Assembly: GCF_000194155.1 (NCBI RefSeq)
Contig: NZ_GL877879.1
Coordinates: forward strand, 1,659,992 to 1,723,991
DNA: 64,000 bases
Direction: 5' to 3'
Source of the DNA: Saccharopolyspora spinosa NRRL 18395
GTDB taxonomy: Bacteria; Actinomycetota; Actinomycetes; Mycobacteriales; Pseudonocardiaceae
The notes below the pieces were generated by a model that saw only the letters and a list, made by a program, of their open reading frames with translations, was not told where the DNA came from and searched no databases. Shown here one piece after another: positions 9,812 to 20,394 of the stretch. A program made the translations under genes and the position numbers. Positions within the stretch are counted from its first letter, which is position 1. Every line of letters begins with the position of its first letter.

Positions 9812-10855
9812 ATGACCGGTCCGAGAACCGAGGCTCGCCCGGCGACCCGCCCGGCCCTCCGCGGCACGCAGCAAGGAGTGAGCGCGTTGTCTGCCGAACT
9901 CTCCGAACTGCTCCGAACCGGTCCGTTCGAAGCCGCCCTGCGCACCGCGATCCGGGCGAGCCGGTTGAGCCTGGAACGCATCCAGCACCGGCTGCGAACC
10001 CGCGGCACCCCGGTCAGCATCACCGCGCTGAGCTACTGGCAGTCGGGCCGACGACGCCCGGAGCGCCCCGACTCATTGCTCGCGCTGCAACAGCTGGAGC
10101 AGGTGCTGGGCGTGCCGGAGAGCTCGCTGTCGGCGCTGCTGGGTCCGCCCCGACCGCGCGGCCGCTCCCGGCAGGCCCCCGCCGAAGCGCCGCCGCTGAG
10201 CGCGCTCTGGTCGGAGAACGAGTCGGCCGCCGAGCTGCTCACCAAGATCGACACCAGCCACGACAGCAAGCTCGCGCGGCTGAGCCACCACGACGTAGTG
10301 CACGTGGACCAGCACGGTGAGCTGCGCAAGATCCGGACCCGCAAGCTGGTCCGCGCCGAGACCAACGGCGTCGACCGCTGGGTGATCATGTTCGACGGTG
10401 CCTCGTCCGGCGAGACGCCGCCGATCATCCGCCCGATCCGGTCCTGCCGGCTCGGTCAGGTACTCACCGACCACGCCCGCGACCTGGTGGTGGCGGAGCT
10501 GCTGTTTGACCGGGCGCTGGCACGCGGCGAGACGCTGCTGCTGGAGTACGAGATCATCGACCCGCCGACCGGCCCGAACGAGGTCGAGCACAGCTTCTGC
10601 CGGCTCTTCCGGCTGCCCGTGCGGCAGTACGTGGTCGAGCTGCAATTCGACCCGGCGCACCCGCCCACCCGGTGCGAAAGCTATGTCGGCGACTCCACCA
10701 CGCAGGAGGTGGAGCCCCCCAAGCCGCTGACGGTCGACCGGTTCGGCCGGACGCACGCGGTGGCTCTGGACTTCGGCATGGGCGTCTTCGGCGTCCGGTG
10801 GCAGCCCGAGGAGCACCTGGGCTCCAGCACGTCTTCGCGCACGACGACGCGCTGA
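9812..10855 (+). CDS. XRE-like helix-turn-helix DNA-binding protein
   Basis: 347 residues from an ATG preceded by GAGGAG. Residues ~38-100 form a helix-turn-helix (SLERIQHRLRTRG then SITALSYWQSGRRRP, LEQVLGVPESSL). Residues ~150-335 are an uncharacterised conserved-looking domain rich in beta-strand sequence (RKLVRAETNGVDRWVIMFDG). Probably a transcription factor with a ligand or partner domain. It is transcribed away from aspS with no co-directional partner, so its targets are unknown. Confidence 0.7.
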   Translation: MTGPRTEARPATRPALRGTQQGVSALSAELSELLRTGPFEAALRTAIRASRLSLERIQHRLRTRGTPVSITALSYWQSGRRRPERPDSLLALQQLEQVLGVPESSLSALLGPPRPRGRSRQAPAEAPPLSALWSENESAAELLTKIDTSHDSKLARLSHHDVVHVDQHGELRKIRTRKLVRAETNGVDRWVIMFDGASSGETPPIIRPIRSCRLGQVLTDHARDLVVAELLFDRALARGETLLLEYEIIDPPTGPNEVEHSFCRLFRLPVRQYVVELQFDPAHPPTRCESYVGDSTTQEVEPPKPLTVDRFGRTHAVALDFGMGVFGVRWQPEEHLGSSTSSRTTTR

Positions 10856-11076
10856 CCGGATCCGGGGGCGAGCGGCCCGACGACCAGCACGGAAGGTAAC
10901 CGGAAATCGGCGCGTCTCCGAACCCCGGCCGAATCGCGAACAGCGCCGCCGCCTTTACATTCCGGAAACGAATGATCGACTTACCGAACTGCGCAGAGAT
11001 CATTTTCCGCGACATTGTCCAACCCCAATCGAAAATGATATGCATTTGCTGAAGCGCTTTCACTACCCGACCGAGC

Positions 11077-12156
11077 TCATAACAGGCTGAGCTGACGCAC
11101 CCCCACCTCGTCGGCCGCGGACCTGGCGGTGCCACCGGTTTCGACCTCGCGGAACTCCCCCGCCCGCGACGAGCCGATGCCGTGCCGCCGCTTCGCGTCG
11201 GCCACCCGGGCGAGGACCTCCCGCTGGTACGGCTTCGGCAGGTAGGAGCCTTCCCGGTAGAGCCTCGTGTAGCTCGGCACCAGCTCCGGGTGCTCGCGCT
11301 GCAGCCACTCCCGGAACCATTCCCGCGCCCCCGGCCGCAGATGCAGCAGCAGCGGCGTGACGTTCGCGGCGCCTGCCTCGGCCAGCGCCTGGACCGTCGC
11401 GTCGATCTGCTCGGGCGAGTCGCTGAGCCCGGGCAGGATCGGGGCCATCAGCACCGAGCAGCCGATCCCCTCGTCGGCGAACCGGCGCACCACGTCCAAC
11501 CGCCGCCGGGGCGACGGCGCCCCCGGTTCGACGGCCCGCCAGAGCCGCTCGTCGACCGAGCCGACGGAGACCGCGACCGACACCGGGACCACCCCGGCGG
11601 CCTGCACGATCAGGTCGACGTCCCGCAGGATCAGCGTCCCCTTGGTGAGGATCGAGAACGGGTTGGCCCGGTCGCGCAGCGCGGCGAGGATCTCCCGCAT
11701 CAGCCGGTAGCGCCCTTCGGCGCGCTGGTACGGGTCGGTGTTGGTGCCCATCGCGATCGCTTCGCCGGACCAGCGCGGACTGGCCAGCTCCTTGCGGACC
11801 AGCGATCCGGCGTTGACCTTGACCACGATCTTGCTGTCGAAGTCGTGCCCCGCATCCAGGTCCAAGTACGTGTGGGTGCGTCTCGCGAAGCAATACCGGC
11901 AAGCGTGGCCGCAACCTCGGTACGGGTTGATGGTCCACGCGAACGGGATCCTGGCCGGGCCCGGCACCCGGTTGATGATCGTTTTGGCGTGGATCTCGAT
12001 CGCGTAGGCCTCAGCGGTGCCCGCCTCGATCGGCACCGGATCCGGCAGCCGCAGGCCCGCGCGCCCACCGGACCGCGCCTGCGGCTCCGGCAGCACGAGC
12101 GGCAGTTCCGGCGCATCCCCGGCCGGAGGCGTGACCCGTTGCTGTTCCCATCGCAT
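11077..12156 (-). CDS. Rv2578c-type radical SAM protein
   Basis: 359 residues from ATG 12156. The 4Fe-4S/SAM signature is CGHACRYC (CX3CX2C), followed by DFDSKIVVKVNA and GTNTDPYQ, typical of the SplB-like/Rv2578c group. The substrate is not known for this family. The start is weakly supported (CAGGTC before ATG) and a TATGTT box 15 bp upstream could make it near-leaderless. Transcribed divergently from the YibE/F gene. Confidence 0.85.
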   Translation of the reverse strand: MRWEQQRVTPPAGDAPELPLVLPEPQARSGGRAGLRLPDPVPIEAGTAEAYAIEIHAKTIINRVPGPARIPFAWTINPYRGCGHACRYCFARRTHTYLDLDAGHDFDSKIVVKVNAGSLVRKELASPRWSGEAIAMGTNTDPYQRAEGRYRLMREILAALRDRANPFSILTKGTLILRDVDLIVQAAGVVPVSVAVSVGSVDERLWRAVEPGAPSPRRRLDVVRRFADEGIGCSVLMAPILPGLSDSPEQIDATVQALAEAGAANVTPLLLHLRPGAREWFREWLQREHPELVPSYTRLYREGSYLPKPYQREVLARVADAKRRHGIGSSRAGEFREVETGGTARSAADEVGVRQLSLL

Positions 12157-12463
12157 GACCTGAATTCGAACATAGTTTCGAGATCGTGTCGAGTGCCTTG
12201 AACGGACACCCACCTTTCGTGTAAACGCCAACGCACGTGGCACGTCCGACCGGACAACGTCGGCGGAACGACGAACCCCATCGGAAACGCCCGCAACAAC
12301 TGCCGCATCCGGTAGTTGCGAATGTCCATTGTGGATTCGTTCGCCTCGCGACAGCTCGAAGCCCAAGGCCCGGATTCGCCTTCAGCTGGGGAAACGGCGG
12401 CGACGGAGGGTCGTCGGGTACCTCTCCGGTGGTCGCTCGGTGGGCGGTCCGCATAATTGCCCG
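12157..12463. other. Divergent promoter region
   Basis: 307 bp between the divergent radical SAM and YibE/F genes. No coding sequence with a ribosome site was recognised. Both promoters should lie here. Confidence 0.4.
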
Positions 12464-13945
12464 GTGACCGACCGCCGTCCCGCCGGAGAGCCTCCCGAGC
12501 TCGGAGGCGGCCACCGGGCACGCCACCGCCGAGCCGCCGATCGCGACCAGACGCCCCGGGCGCAGGCCGCCAGGGACCAAACACCTCAGCAGAAAGCGAG
12601 TCCCGAGCAGGCACAACGCGGTCGCAGCCCCAGCTCCGACAGCAGCACCGCGCACGGGCATGGCCACGGGCACGGGCACGGCCCCGCCGAGCCAGCGTCG
12701 AAGCAGGTCAAGAGGGTGCTCGCCATCGCGCTGGTGCCCTTCGCGCTGGCCACCATCGTCGGCGTCCTGCTGCTCTACCCGTTCGGCCACCAGCAACGCA
12801 CCGGCGCCGATCTCGGGTTCGGCCAGGCCCCGGTCAACGCCGAGGTCGTCTCCGCCGTCGTCGGCTCCTGCACCCAAGACTCGCCCGACCAGGGCGGCTG
12901 CGTCGTGCTCGGGGTGCGGATGCAGGACGGCCCGCGGCCCGGTCAGACCATCCAGCAGGTGGTGCCGACCGACCCCGGCTCGCCACGCTTCGCCGTCGGT
13001 GACCGGGTGGTGCTCAGCTACGCCGGGGCCAACCCCGACGACCCGACGTCATTCCAGGTCGTCGACTTCCAGCGCGGCGCGCCGCTGCTGGTCCTGGCTC
13101 TGGTGTTCGCCGCGGCGGTGATCGTGCTCGGCCGCTGGCAGGGCCTGGCGGCGCTGGTCGCGCTCGGGCTGAGCTTCGTCGTGCTGGTCGGCTTCGTGCT
13201 GCCCGCCATCCTCGCCGGCCAGGACCCCCTGCTGGTGGCGGTGGTCGGGGCCGGGCTGATCATGTTCGTGGTGCTCTACCTGACGCACGGCTTCTCCGCG
13301 CGGACCTCGACCGCGGTGCTGGGCACCCTGCTGAGCCTCGCCCTGATCGGCGTGCTCAGCGCGGCCTTCTCGGCGGCGACCAGCCTGACCGGGCTGGACG
13401 AGGACACGTCCAGCCTGATGGGCGTGCTGGGCGCGCCGATCGACGCGCGCGGGCTGCTGCTGGCCGGGATCGTGATCGGTGCCCTGGGCGTGCTCGACGA
13501 CGTGACGGTGACCCAGACCAGTGCCGTGTGGGAGCTGCGCAAGGCCAACCCGGCGCTGTCCTGGCGGCAGCTGTACAAGGCGGGGCAGCGAATCGGCCGC
13601 GACCACGTGTCATCGGCGGTGAACACCCTGGTCCTGGCCTACGCGGGCGCGGCCCTGCCGATGCTGCTGGCCTACGCGCTCTCCGGCCGGACCTTCGGCG
13701 AGGTGGTGAGCTCGCAGGCGGTGGCGCAGGAATTGGTGCGCACCCTCGTCGGCAGCATCGGCCTGGTGGCGGCGGTGCCGATCACGACGGCGATCGCCGC
13801 CGCGGTAGCGGTTCGGGAGCCCGCGAAGGCCGCAGCGGGCGGCACCGGGAGCTCGGTCACGGACCGCGTGGGGCGTGCGGCCGCTACCGGCTCGGAGACG
13901 GCGACGGTGTGGTGGCGTCCGCCGAACAGCAGGCCGGGACGCTGA
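12464..13945 (+). CDS. YibE/F-like integral membrane protein with His-rich linker
   Basis: 493 residues from GTG 12464. Residues ~1-80 are hydrophilic and contain an (HG)5 run. A membrane segment follows (IALVPFALATIVGVLLLY), then an extracytoplasmic domain (~110-200) and seven or so hydrophobic segments. GALGVLDDVTVTQ is the YibE/F signature. Function of the family is not established; transport has been suggested. The His-Gly run could bind metal, which is inference. No partner gene is close on the same strand. Confidence 0.85.
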   Translation: MTDRRPAGEPPELGGGHRARHRRAADRDQTPRAQAARDQTPQQKASPEQAQRGRSPSSDSSTAHGHGHGHGHGPAEPASKQVKRVLAIALVPFALATIVGVLLLYPFGHQQRTGADLGFGQAPVNAEVVSAVVGSCTQDSPDQGGCVVLGVRMQDGPRPGQTIQQVVPTDPGSPRFAVGDRVVLSYAGANPDDPTSFQVVDFQRGAPLLVLALVFAAAVIVLGRWQGLAALVALGLSFVVLVGFVLPAILAGQDPLLVAVVGAGLIMFVVLYLTHGFSARTSTAVLGTLLSLALIGVLSAAFSAATSLTGLDEDTSSLMGVLGAPIDARGLLLAGIVIGALGVLDDVTVTQTSAVWELRKANPALSWRQLYKAGQRIGRDHVSSAVNTLVLAYAGAALPMLLAYALSGRTFGEVVSSQAVAQELVRTLVGSIGLVAAVPITTAIAAAVAVREPAKAAAGGTGSSVTDRVGRAAATGSETATVWWRPPNSRPGR

Positions 13946-13998
13946 CCATCCGGCTGCGGGACGAAGCCGCAAACGCGCCCGACGCCGCATGCCAGCGC

Positions 13999-14023
13999 AA
14001 TTTCAATGGAAATCGAAGGTCCG
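13999..14023 (+). repeat. Palindromic intergenic element, copy A
   Basis: AATTTCAATGGAAATCGAAG followed by GTCCG. It lies between the convergent YibE/F and 14066 genes, 3' of both. Same unit as copies at 17733, 29331, 29357 and 34404. Confidence 0.8.
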
Positions 14024-14065
14024 CACCAACACCCTTGGTCGGGGGAGGCTGCGCGGAACGAGCCG

Positions 14066-14701
14066 CTAGCCCAAGGCGGCTACGAACTTGGCGACCGCGT
14101 TGGGATGCAGGCGCTGCGCCATCCGGCCCGGCGGTGCGACCGATGCGAGCCGGTACAGCGGGCGGTCCGGGGCCGCGTCGCCACGAGCCTCCGCCCTCAG
14201 CTGGGCCACGATCAGCTGTGAGAGCACCAGCGCCCGGGTATCGGCCGAACCGGCCAGCGTGTCCGCCAGCCTGCGCAGCGCGAGAATCCCGAGCTCCCGG
14301 CCGCCGGTGCCCGCGTACAGCGCCAGCGAAACGCTGATCGCCTTGCCCTTTGGCGGCCCGCCGATCAGCAGGTTGATCGTCCGCGCGCCGCGCAGGTCGG
14401 TGACGAACAGGTCGAAGCGTTCCGCGGCCTTCACATCGACCACTCGGGTTCCCACCGCGCGCGCCACCAATTCGCTGCCGCGCAACGCGATGGTCTTGCG
14501 GGATTCCGCAAAAGCCAGCAGCAGCAACGGGATTCCCACGATCGCCGCGGTAATCGCGAAGCCCGTGGGGCCCGCGAACAGGCTCACGATGCCGCCCAGC
14601 GCGGCCGCGACGATCAACGCGGCGATCGCGACGTTCCGAGCCCGGGTCCGAATCGTCTTGCGATCCAGCAGATCCAGCGGAATCGTCTCGACTCCGGTCA
14701 T
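14066..14701 (-). CDS. Membrane protein of unknown function
   Basis: 211 residues. Two hydrophobic segments near the N-terminus (~25-45 and ~47-65) and a soluble C-terminal part of about 140 residues with no recognised domain. Its ATG overlaps the hisS stop by four bases (ATGA, 14698-14701), so the two are translationally coupled in one operon. No link to histidine charging is evident. Confidence 0.75.
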   Translation of the reverse strand: MTGVETIPLDLLDRKTIRTRARNVAIAALIVAAALGGIVSLFAGPTGFAITAAIVGIPLLLLAFAESRKTIALRGSELVARAVGTRVVDVKAAERFDLFVTDLRGARTINLLIGGPPKGKAISVSLALYAGTGGRELGILALRRLADTLAGSADTRALVLSQLIVAQLRAEARGDAAPDRPLYRLASVAPPGRMAQRLHPNAVAKFVAALG

Positions 14702-15966
14702 CTCCGCTCCGCCACGGCGGCCCTGACCTCGTCCACCAGCGAATCCAGCGCAACCGCGCGCTGCTCGCCGCTGGCCAGCTCCTTGAGCTGCGCGGTGCCG
14801 GCTTCGAGGTCGCGTTCGCCGAGCACCAGCGCGAAGCGGGCACCCGAGCGGTCCGCCGCCTTCATCGCGCCCTTGAGGCCCTTGCCGCCGTAGGCGACGT
14901 CGACGCGGACCCCGGCGGCCCGCAGTCCGCCCGCAGCCGCCACCAGGCGGCGCTTGGCGGTCTCGCCCATCGGCACGCAGTACACGTCGCAGCGCGCCTG
15001 GTCGCCGACGGTCAGCCCCTCGGCCTGACAGGCCAGCAGGGTGCGGTCGACACCGAGTCCGAAGCCGACGCCGGAGTACTCCTGCCCGCCGAGCTCGGCC
15101 ATCAAGCCGTCGTAGCGCCCGCCGCCGCCGATGCCGGACTGCGCGCCGAGCCCGTCGTGGACGAACTCGAAGGTGGTCTTGGTGTAGTAGTCCAGGCCAC
15201 GCACCAGGCGCGGGTTCTCCACGAACTGCACGCCGAGGTCCACCAGGTGCGCCTTGACCTGCTCGTAGTGCTCCTTGGCCGCCACCGAGAGGTGGTCGAC
15301 CATCAGCGGCGCGTCGGCGACCATTTCCTGCACCTCCGGCCGCTTGTCGTCAAGCACCCGCATCGGGTTGAGCTCGGCGCGGCGCCGGGTCTCCTCGTCC
15401 AGCGGCAGCCCGTGCAGGAACTCCTGCAGTTTCGCCCGGTAAGCGGGGCGGCAGGTGTTGTCGCCAAGCGAGGTGACCTCGATGCGGTGCCCGCTGAGCC
15501 CCAGCCGCCGGTAGCCCTCGTCGGCGATCGCGATGACCTCGGCGTCCAGCGCCGGGTCGTCGACGCCGATCGCCTCCACCCCGACCTGCTGCAGCTGCCG
15601 GTAGCGGCCGGCCTGCGGCCGCTCGTAGCGGAAGAAGGCGCCGTTGTAGTACAGCTTCACCGGCAGCTGGCCGCGGTCGAGGCCGTGTTCGATCACCGAG
15701 CGCATCACGCCCGCCGTGCCCTCGGGGCGCAGCGTCATGGACCGGCCGCCGCGGTCGGTGAAGGTGTACATCTCCTTGGTGACGACGTCGGTGGACTCCC
15801 CGACGCCGCGCGCGAACAGGGTGGTGTCCTCGAACAGCGGCAGCTCGATGTAGCCGTAGCCGGCGCGGCGCGCGGCGTCGGCCAGGGTGTCGCGGACCAC
15901 CAGGAAGCCCGCCGACTCCGGCGGGAAGTACTCCGGGATGCCCTTGGGTGCGGTGAACGTGCTCAT
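14698..15966 (-). CDS. hisS: Histidyl-tRNA synthetase
   Basis: 422 residues, normal length. Class II synthetase: motif 2 [16 protein letters not shown], the histidine-specific [13 protein letters not shown], and motif 3 [11 protein letters not shown]. The C-terminal anticodon-binding domain begins near residue 325 (DVYCVPMGE). It is 20 bp downstream of the metallo-hydrolase gene on the same strand and overlaps the membrane-protein gene after it. Confidence 0.96.
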   Translation of the reverse strand: MSTFTAPKGIPEYFPPESAGFLVVRDTLADAARRAGYGYIELPLFEDTTLFARGVGESTDVVTKEMYTFTDRGGRSMTLRPEGTAGVMRSVIEHGLDRGQLPVKLYYNGAFFRYERPQAGRYRQLQQVGVEAIGVDDPALDAEVIAIADEGYRRLGLSGHRIEVTSLGDNTCRPAYRAKLQEFLHGLPLDEETRRRAELNPMRVLDDKRPEVQEMVADAPLMVDHLSVAAKEHYEQVKAHLVDLGVQFVENPRLVRGLDYYTKTTFEFVHDGLGAQSGIGGGGRYDGLMAELGGQEYSGVGFGLGVDRTLLACQAEGLTVGDQARCDVYCVPMGETAKRRLVAAAGGLRAAGVRVDVAYGGKGLKGAMKAADRSGARFALVLGERDLEAGTAQLKELASGEQRAVALDSLVDEVRAAVAERR

Positions 15967-15986
15967 GAGTGGTGGTTCAGTCCTCG

Positions 15987-16670
15987 TCAGGAAGTGGCTT
16001 CGGACGCCGGCAGACCCTGCAGGAACGGGTTGCCCGCGCGTTCGCGCCCGATGGTGGTGGTCGGTCCGTGGCCCGGCAGCACGACGGTCTCGTCGTCCAG
16101 CGGCAGCACCTTGGTGCTCAGCGACTCAAGCATCCGGCCGTGGTCGCCGCCGGGCAGATCGGTGCGCCCGATGGCGCCGGCGAAGAGGGTGTCGCCGGAC
16201 AGCAGCAGCCGCCCGCCCTCGTCGGTCCCGACGCCGAACAGCACCGATCCGCCGGTATGGCCCGGGGTGTGCGTGACGTCGAAGCGCAGTCCGGCGAGTT
16301 CCAGCACGTCGCCGTCGGCGAGGTCGCGGACGTCGGCTGGCGCGTCCATCACCGGGCCGTCGCCGAACAGCTGCCGGCCGGCCGGGCCGAGCGCGGCGCC
16401 CGGGTCGTCGAGCATGAACCGGTCGGCCGGGTGGACGTGGGCGGGCACGTCGTGCGCGGCGCACACCTGACCTGCGGAGAAGACGTGGTCGAAGTGCCCG
16501 TGGGTGAGCAGCACCGCGGCGGGCGCGAGCCGGTGCTTGCGCAGCTGTTCGTCCAGCGGCGGCACGGCGTCCTGACCGGGATCCACGACGACGCAGGGTT
16601 CGCCTTCCCCGCGCGCGAGCACGTAGCAGTTCGCCTGCAGCGGTCCGACCGGGAACCCGAGGACAAGCAC
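15987..16670 (-). CDS. Metallo-beta-lactamase-fold hydrolase (glyoxalase II-like)
   Basis: 227 residues from GTG 16670, with AAAGG ten bases upstream. Zinc-ligand motif THGHFDH (HxHxDH), then [14 protein letters not shown] and LPGHGP, the glyoxalase II/YcbL pattern. Short for a true glyoxalase II, so the substrate is uncertain; a small thioester hydrolase is likely. It precedes hisS by 20 bp, a common pairing in actinobacteria. Confidence 0.88.
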   Translation of the reverse strand: MLVLGFPVGPLQANCYVLARGEGEPCVVVDPGQDAVPPLDEQLRKHRLAPAAVLLTHGHFDHVFSAGQVCAAHDVPAHVHPADRFMLDDPGAALGPAGRQLFGDGPVMDAPADVRDLADGDVLELAGLRFDVTHTPGHTGGSVLFGVGTDEGGRLLLSGDTLFAGAIGRTDLPGGDHGRMLESLSTKVLPLDDETVVLPGHGPTTTIGRERAGNPFLQGLPASEATS

Positions 16671-16854
16671 GAAGTGCGACCTTTCGTTGCGGCGACACCC
16701 GACGGAGCGGGTCGGTTGTCCCAAGGTTATCGTCCCGCCCACGTGCGCCTTCGCGCGCGGCACGCACGATGCGCAGGCTCTCAGGAACGGTCCGCGACCG
16801 ACCCCATAAACTCCCCGGACGACATCAGGTTCACCAAATCCGGGGAGTGAGCAG

Positions 16855-17694
16855 GTGCCCAGCAACGAGCAACGTCGCCAGGCGGCCAAGCGGAAGCTCG
16901 AACGCCAGTTGCAGCGCCGTGCGGAGCAGGCCAAGCGACGCCGGGTGATCACCATCGGCGCAACGATCGTCGTGGTCATCGCGGTCGTGGTGGGCGTCTT
17001 CTACTTCACCCGCACGGGAAGCGACACGGCGCAGCAGCAGCAGTCGCCGCAAGCGCAGCCAGAGATCCAGATCCCCACCCAGCTCGCACCACCGCCGGCT
17101 CGGCCGACGCCGCTACCGGACCCGGTCTCCTGCGAGTACAAGCCGGACAGCAAGGGTGCGAGCAAGCCGGTTCAGCCACCGGCCAACGGCGAGGTGTCGT
17201 CCAAGGGCACCGTGCAGGCCACCATCAACACCAACCACGGCGCGATCCCGCTGACGCTCGACCGCGCGTTGGCCCCGTGCACCGTCAACAGCTTCATCAA
17301 CCTGGCCAAGCAGAGCTATTACGACGGCACGTCGTGCCACCGGATCGGCACCGAGGGTCTGCAGATGCTGCAGTGCGGCGACCCGACGGGCAAGGGTTCC
17401 GGCGGCCCCGGCTACACCTTCGACGACGAGACGTTCCCTGAGCTGCAGTACGGGCGCGGCTACCTCGCGATGGCCAACGCGGGGTCGAACACCAACGGCA
17501 GCCAGTTCTTCATGGTGTTCGGAGATGCTCCGCTGTCGCCGGACTACACCGTGTTCGGCACGATCTCCGAGCAAGGCCTGCAGGTCATCGACGGTATCGC
17601 CCGCGCGGGCCACGACGGCGCGTTCGAGCCGTCGCCGGGCGGCGGCCACCCGAAGGAGAACGTGACCTTCGAAAAGGTCGACGTCCAAGGCTGA
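16855..17694 (+). CDS. Membrane-anchored cyclophilin-type peptidyl-prolyl isomerase
   Basis: 279 residues from GTG 16855 after GGGGAG. A charged Lys/Arg-rich N-terminus is followed by one membrane segment (~32-52, ITIGATIVVVIAVVVGVFY), a Pro/Gln-rich linker, and a cyclophilin domain (~115-279) with FINLAKQSYYDG, NGSQFFMVF and YTVFGTI. The catalytic domain faces outside. It probably helps fold secreted proteins. The usual FHR is CHR here. Convergent with rel. Confidence 0.92.
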   Translation: MPSNEQRRQAAKRKLERQLQRRAEQAKRRRVITIGATIVVVIAVVVGVFYFTRTGSDTAQQQQSPQAQPEIQIPTQLAPPPARPTPLPDPVSCEYKPDSKGASKPVQPPANGEVSSKGTVQATINTNHGAIPLTLDRALAPCTVNSFINLAKQSYYDGTSCHRIGTEGLQMLQCGDPTGKGSGGPGYTFDDETFPELQYGRGYLAMANAGSNTNGSQFFMVFGDAPLSPDYTVFGTISEQGLQVIDGIARAGHDGAFEPSPGGGHPKENVTFEKVDVQG

Positions 17695-17706
17695 CCGAAC
17701 GCGAAG

Positions 17707-17780
17707 AGGGGCGCAGCCTGCTCTTCCGCAAGTTCCATTGAAATCGAAGGTTCTTGCGGACCGCAGCCTGCTGCGCCCCT
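17707..17780 (+). terminator. Bidirectional cruciform terminator between ppi and rel
   Basis: Outer arms AGGGGCGCAGC and GCTGCGCCCCT pair perfectly. An inner pair CCGCAAG/CTTGCGG (17726-17732 with 17753-17759) is nested, and the palindromic element B is the apical loop. It sits 12 bp after the ppi stop and 72 bp after the rel stop. Confidence 0.75.
17733..17753 (-). repeat. Palindromic intergenic element, copy B
   Basis: TTCCATTGAAATCGAAGGTT plus C, reverse orientation of the core relative to copy A. It lies exactly in the loop of the terminator at 17707-17780. Confidence 0.75.
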
Positions 17781-17851
17781 TCACATTTCTTTGTCCTTGA
17801 AGCGGTTCCGCTAACGGCACCGCCATGCAAAACGAGTCCGGAGAACAGGTC

Positions 17852-20170
17852 TCACGCCGCCGAGGTCACGCGGTAGACGTCGTAGACGCCCTCGATGTTG
17901 CGGACCGCCTTGAGGACATGGCCCAGGTGCTTCGGGTCGCCCATCTCGAAGGAGAAGCGGCTGACCGCCACCCGGTCCTTCGAGGTCGTCACCGATGCCG
18001 ACAGGATGTTCACCCGCTCGTCCGCCAGCACCTTGGTGACGTCGGAGAGCAGCCGGTGCCGGTCCAGGGCTTCCACCTGGATCGCGACCAGGAACACCGA
18101 CGACGCCGACGGCGCCCAGTACACCTCGACCAGCCGCTCGGGCGTGCGGCGCAGGTCGTCGGCGTTGGTGCAGTCCGTGCGGTGCACGCTCACCCAACCG
18201 CCGCGGGTCACGAAGCCCAGGATCTCGTCGCCCGGAACCGGCGTGCAGCAGCGCGCCAGCTTCGCCCACACGTCCCCGGCGTCCTTGACCACGACACCGG
18301 AGTCGCCGCTGCTGCGGCGCTTGCCGCGCAGGGTCGACGGCGTCGAACGCTCCGCGATCTCGTCGGCCGCCTGCTCTGGTCCGCCGATGAACGCCACCAG
18401 GCGCTGCACCAGGTGCTGCGCCGACAGCTGCTTCTCCCCCACCGCCGCGTAAAGCCCGGTGACGTCGACGTAGTGCAGCTCGCGGGCCACCGCGCCGAGC
18501 GTCTCGGCCGACACCAGGCGCTGCACCGGCAGGCCGAGCCGCCGGATCTCCTTGGCGATCAGCTCCTTGCCGGACTCGATCGCCTCCTCGCGGCGCTCCT
18601 TGGCGAACCACTGCTTGATCTTCGCCTTGGCGCGCGGCGAGGACACGAACGACAGCCAGTCCCGGCTCGGGCCGGAACCCTCCGCCTTGGACGTGAAGAT
18701 CTCGACGACCTCGCCGTTCTCCAGCTTGCGCTCCAACGCCACCAGCCGGCCGTTGACGCGGGCGCCGATGCAGCGGTGACCGACCTCGGTGTGCACCGCG
18801 TACGCGAAGTCCACCGGGGTGGAGCCGGACGGCAACGTGATCACGTCGCCCTTCGGCGTGAAGACGAAGATCTCCCTGGTCGCGAGGTCGTAGCGCAGCG
18901 ACTCCAGGAACTCGCCGGGGTCTGCGGCCTCCCGCTGCCAGTCGAGCAGCTGCCGCATCCACGCCATCTCGTCGACCTCGACGGCCGACTGCACACCGCT
19001 GCCGTTGCGGCCCTTGGTCTCCTTGTACCGCCAGTGCGCCGCGATGCCGTACTCGGCGGTGCGGTGCATCTCGTGGGTGCGGATCTGCACCTCCAGCGGC
19101 TTGCCCTCCGGGCCGATCACCGTGGTGTGCAGCGACTGGTAGACGCCGAAGCGGGGCTGGGCGATGTAGTCCTTGAACCGGCCGGGCATCGGCTGCCACA
19201 GCGCGTGCACCACGCCCATCGCGGCGTAGCAGTCGCGCACCTCGTCGACCAGGATCCGCACGCCCACCAGGTCGTGGATGTCGTCGAAGTCGCGGCCCCG
19301 CACGATCATCTTCTGGTGGATGGAGTAGTAGTGCTTCGGGCGGCCCTCCACCTTCGCGGCCAGCCGGGCCGTGTCGAGCTGGTGCGAGAGCTCGTGGATG
19401 ACGGTGCGCAGGTAGGTGTCTCGGGACGGCGCGCGGTTGGCCACCAGGCGCACGATCTCGTCGTACTTCTTGGGCTGCAGGATGGCGAACGCCAGGTCCT
19501 CCAGCTCCCACTTGATGGTGGCCATGCCCAGCCGGTGCGCCAGCGGCGCCAGCACTTCCAGGGTTTCCCGTGCCTTTCGGGCCTGCTTCTCCGGTGGCAG
19601 GAAGCGCATGGTGCGCATGTTGTGCAGCCGGTCGGCGAGCTTGATCACCAGCACCCGCGGGTCACGCGCCATCGCGATGATCATCTTGCGGATGGTCTCG
19701 GCCTCGGCGGCGGCACCCAGCTTGACCTTGTCCAGCTTGGTGACCCCGTCGACTAGGTGCCCCACCTCTTCGCCGAACTCGGCGCCGAGCTTCTCCAGCG
19801 AGTAGTCGGTGTCCTCGACGGTGTCGTGCAGCAGCCCGGCCACCAGCGTGGTGGTGTCCATGCCGAGCTCGGCCAAGATCGTCGCGACCGCCAGCGGATG
19901 CGTGATGTAGGGGTCGCCGGACTTGCGCCGCTGGCTGCTGTGCTTCTCCTCGGCGACGTCGTAGGCGCGCTGCAGCAGCGCGAGGTCAGCCTGCGGGTGG
20001 AGTTCGCGGTGCACCGTGGCCAGCGGCTCCAGCACCTGCTTCACCGGGGTGGCCCGCTGCGCCGTGATCTTCCTGGCCAGCCGGGCGCGGACCCGACGCG
20101 TCGCGGAGGCCGCCCTCGGCTCGGCAACCGGATCGGTCGCCGCAGCAGAAGATTCGACGTGTTGGCTCAC
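17852..20170 (-). CDS. rel: Bifunctional (p)ppGpp synthetase/hydrolase, RelA/SpoT family
   Basis: 772 residues. N-terminal HD hydrolase domain with HDTVEDTD near residue 115, synthetase domain (~230-380, [13 protein letters not shown] and [12 protein letters not shown]), TGS domain ([20 protein letters not shown]), zinc-finger/helical region with RCCTPVPGD, and a C-terminal ACT domain. Makes and degrades the stringent-response alarmone. Same strand as apt, which lies upstream with a terminator between them, the standard actinobacterial order. Confidence 0.96.
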   Translation of the reverse strand: MSQHVESSAAATDPVAEPRAASATRRVRARLARKITAQRATPVKQVLEPLATVHRELHPQADLALLQRAYDVAEEKHSSQRRKSGDPYITHPLAVATILAELGMDTTTLVAGLLHDTVEDTDYSLEKLGAEFGEEVGHLVDGVTKLDKVKLGAAAEAETIRKMIIAMARDPRVLVIKLADRLHNMRTMRFLPPEKQARKARETLEVLAPLAHRLGMATIKWELEDLAFAILQPKKYDEIVRLVANRAPSRDTYLRTVIHELSHQLDTARLAAKVEGRPKHYYSIHQKMIVRGRDFDDIHDLVGVRILVDEVRDCYAAMGVVHALWQPMPGRFKDYIAQPRFGVYQSLHTTVIGPEGKPLEVQIRTHEMHRTAEYGIAAHWRYKETKGRNGSGVQSAVEVDEMAWMRQLLDWQREAADPGEFLESLRYDLATREIFVFTPKGDVITLPSGSTPVDFAYAVHTEVGHRCIGARVNGRLVALERKLENGEVVEIFTSKAEGSGPSRDWLSFVSSPRAKAKIKQWFAKERREEAIESGKELIAKEIRRLGLPVQRLVSAETLGAVARELHYVDVTGLYAAVGEKQLSAQHLVQRLVAFIGGPEQAADEIAERSTPSTLRGKRRSSGDSGVVVKDAGDVWAKLARCCTPVPGDEILGFVTRGGWVSVHRTDCTNADDLRRTPERLVEVYWAPSASSVFLVAIQVEALDRHRLLSDVTKVLADERVNILSASVTTSKDRVAVSRFSFEMGDPKHLGHVLKAVRNIEGVYDVYRVTSAA

Positions 20171-20341
20171 CGCACGCTCCCGGGCTCAGGCATTGCTCTC
20201 GTCCCAGGTCCGGGGGACCCGGACACTGAGAATAACGCCATCCGGGCTACGGACCTTCCCTGGTCCGGGTGTGATACGCCCAGCGGTCACCTGGCGCAGT
20301 CGACGGACCCGGGAACTTCAGCCCGACCGATCAGCACGGCA

Positions 20342-20382
20342 AAGGGCACCCGCGACCCGGCCAGCAGGTCACGAGTGCCCCT
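20342..20382 (-). terminator. Hairpin terminator of apt
   Basis: In minus-strand RNA the arms AGGGGCACTCGTGACC and GGTCGCGGGTGCCCTT pair over 16 positions with three G-U pairs; on the plus strand those positions would be mismatches. That polarity fits termination of the apt transcript, 13 bp after its stop. Confidence 0.65.
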
Positions 20383-20394
20383 CACCTCGACGAA

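Noticed and set aside
9425-9988. Minus-strand frame of 187 codons between aspS and the XRE-like gene
   Set aside because: Overlaps the start of the regulator gene, biased composition, no recognisable domain or ribosome site.
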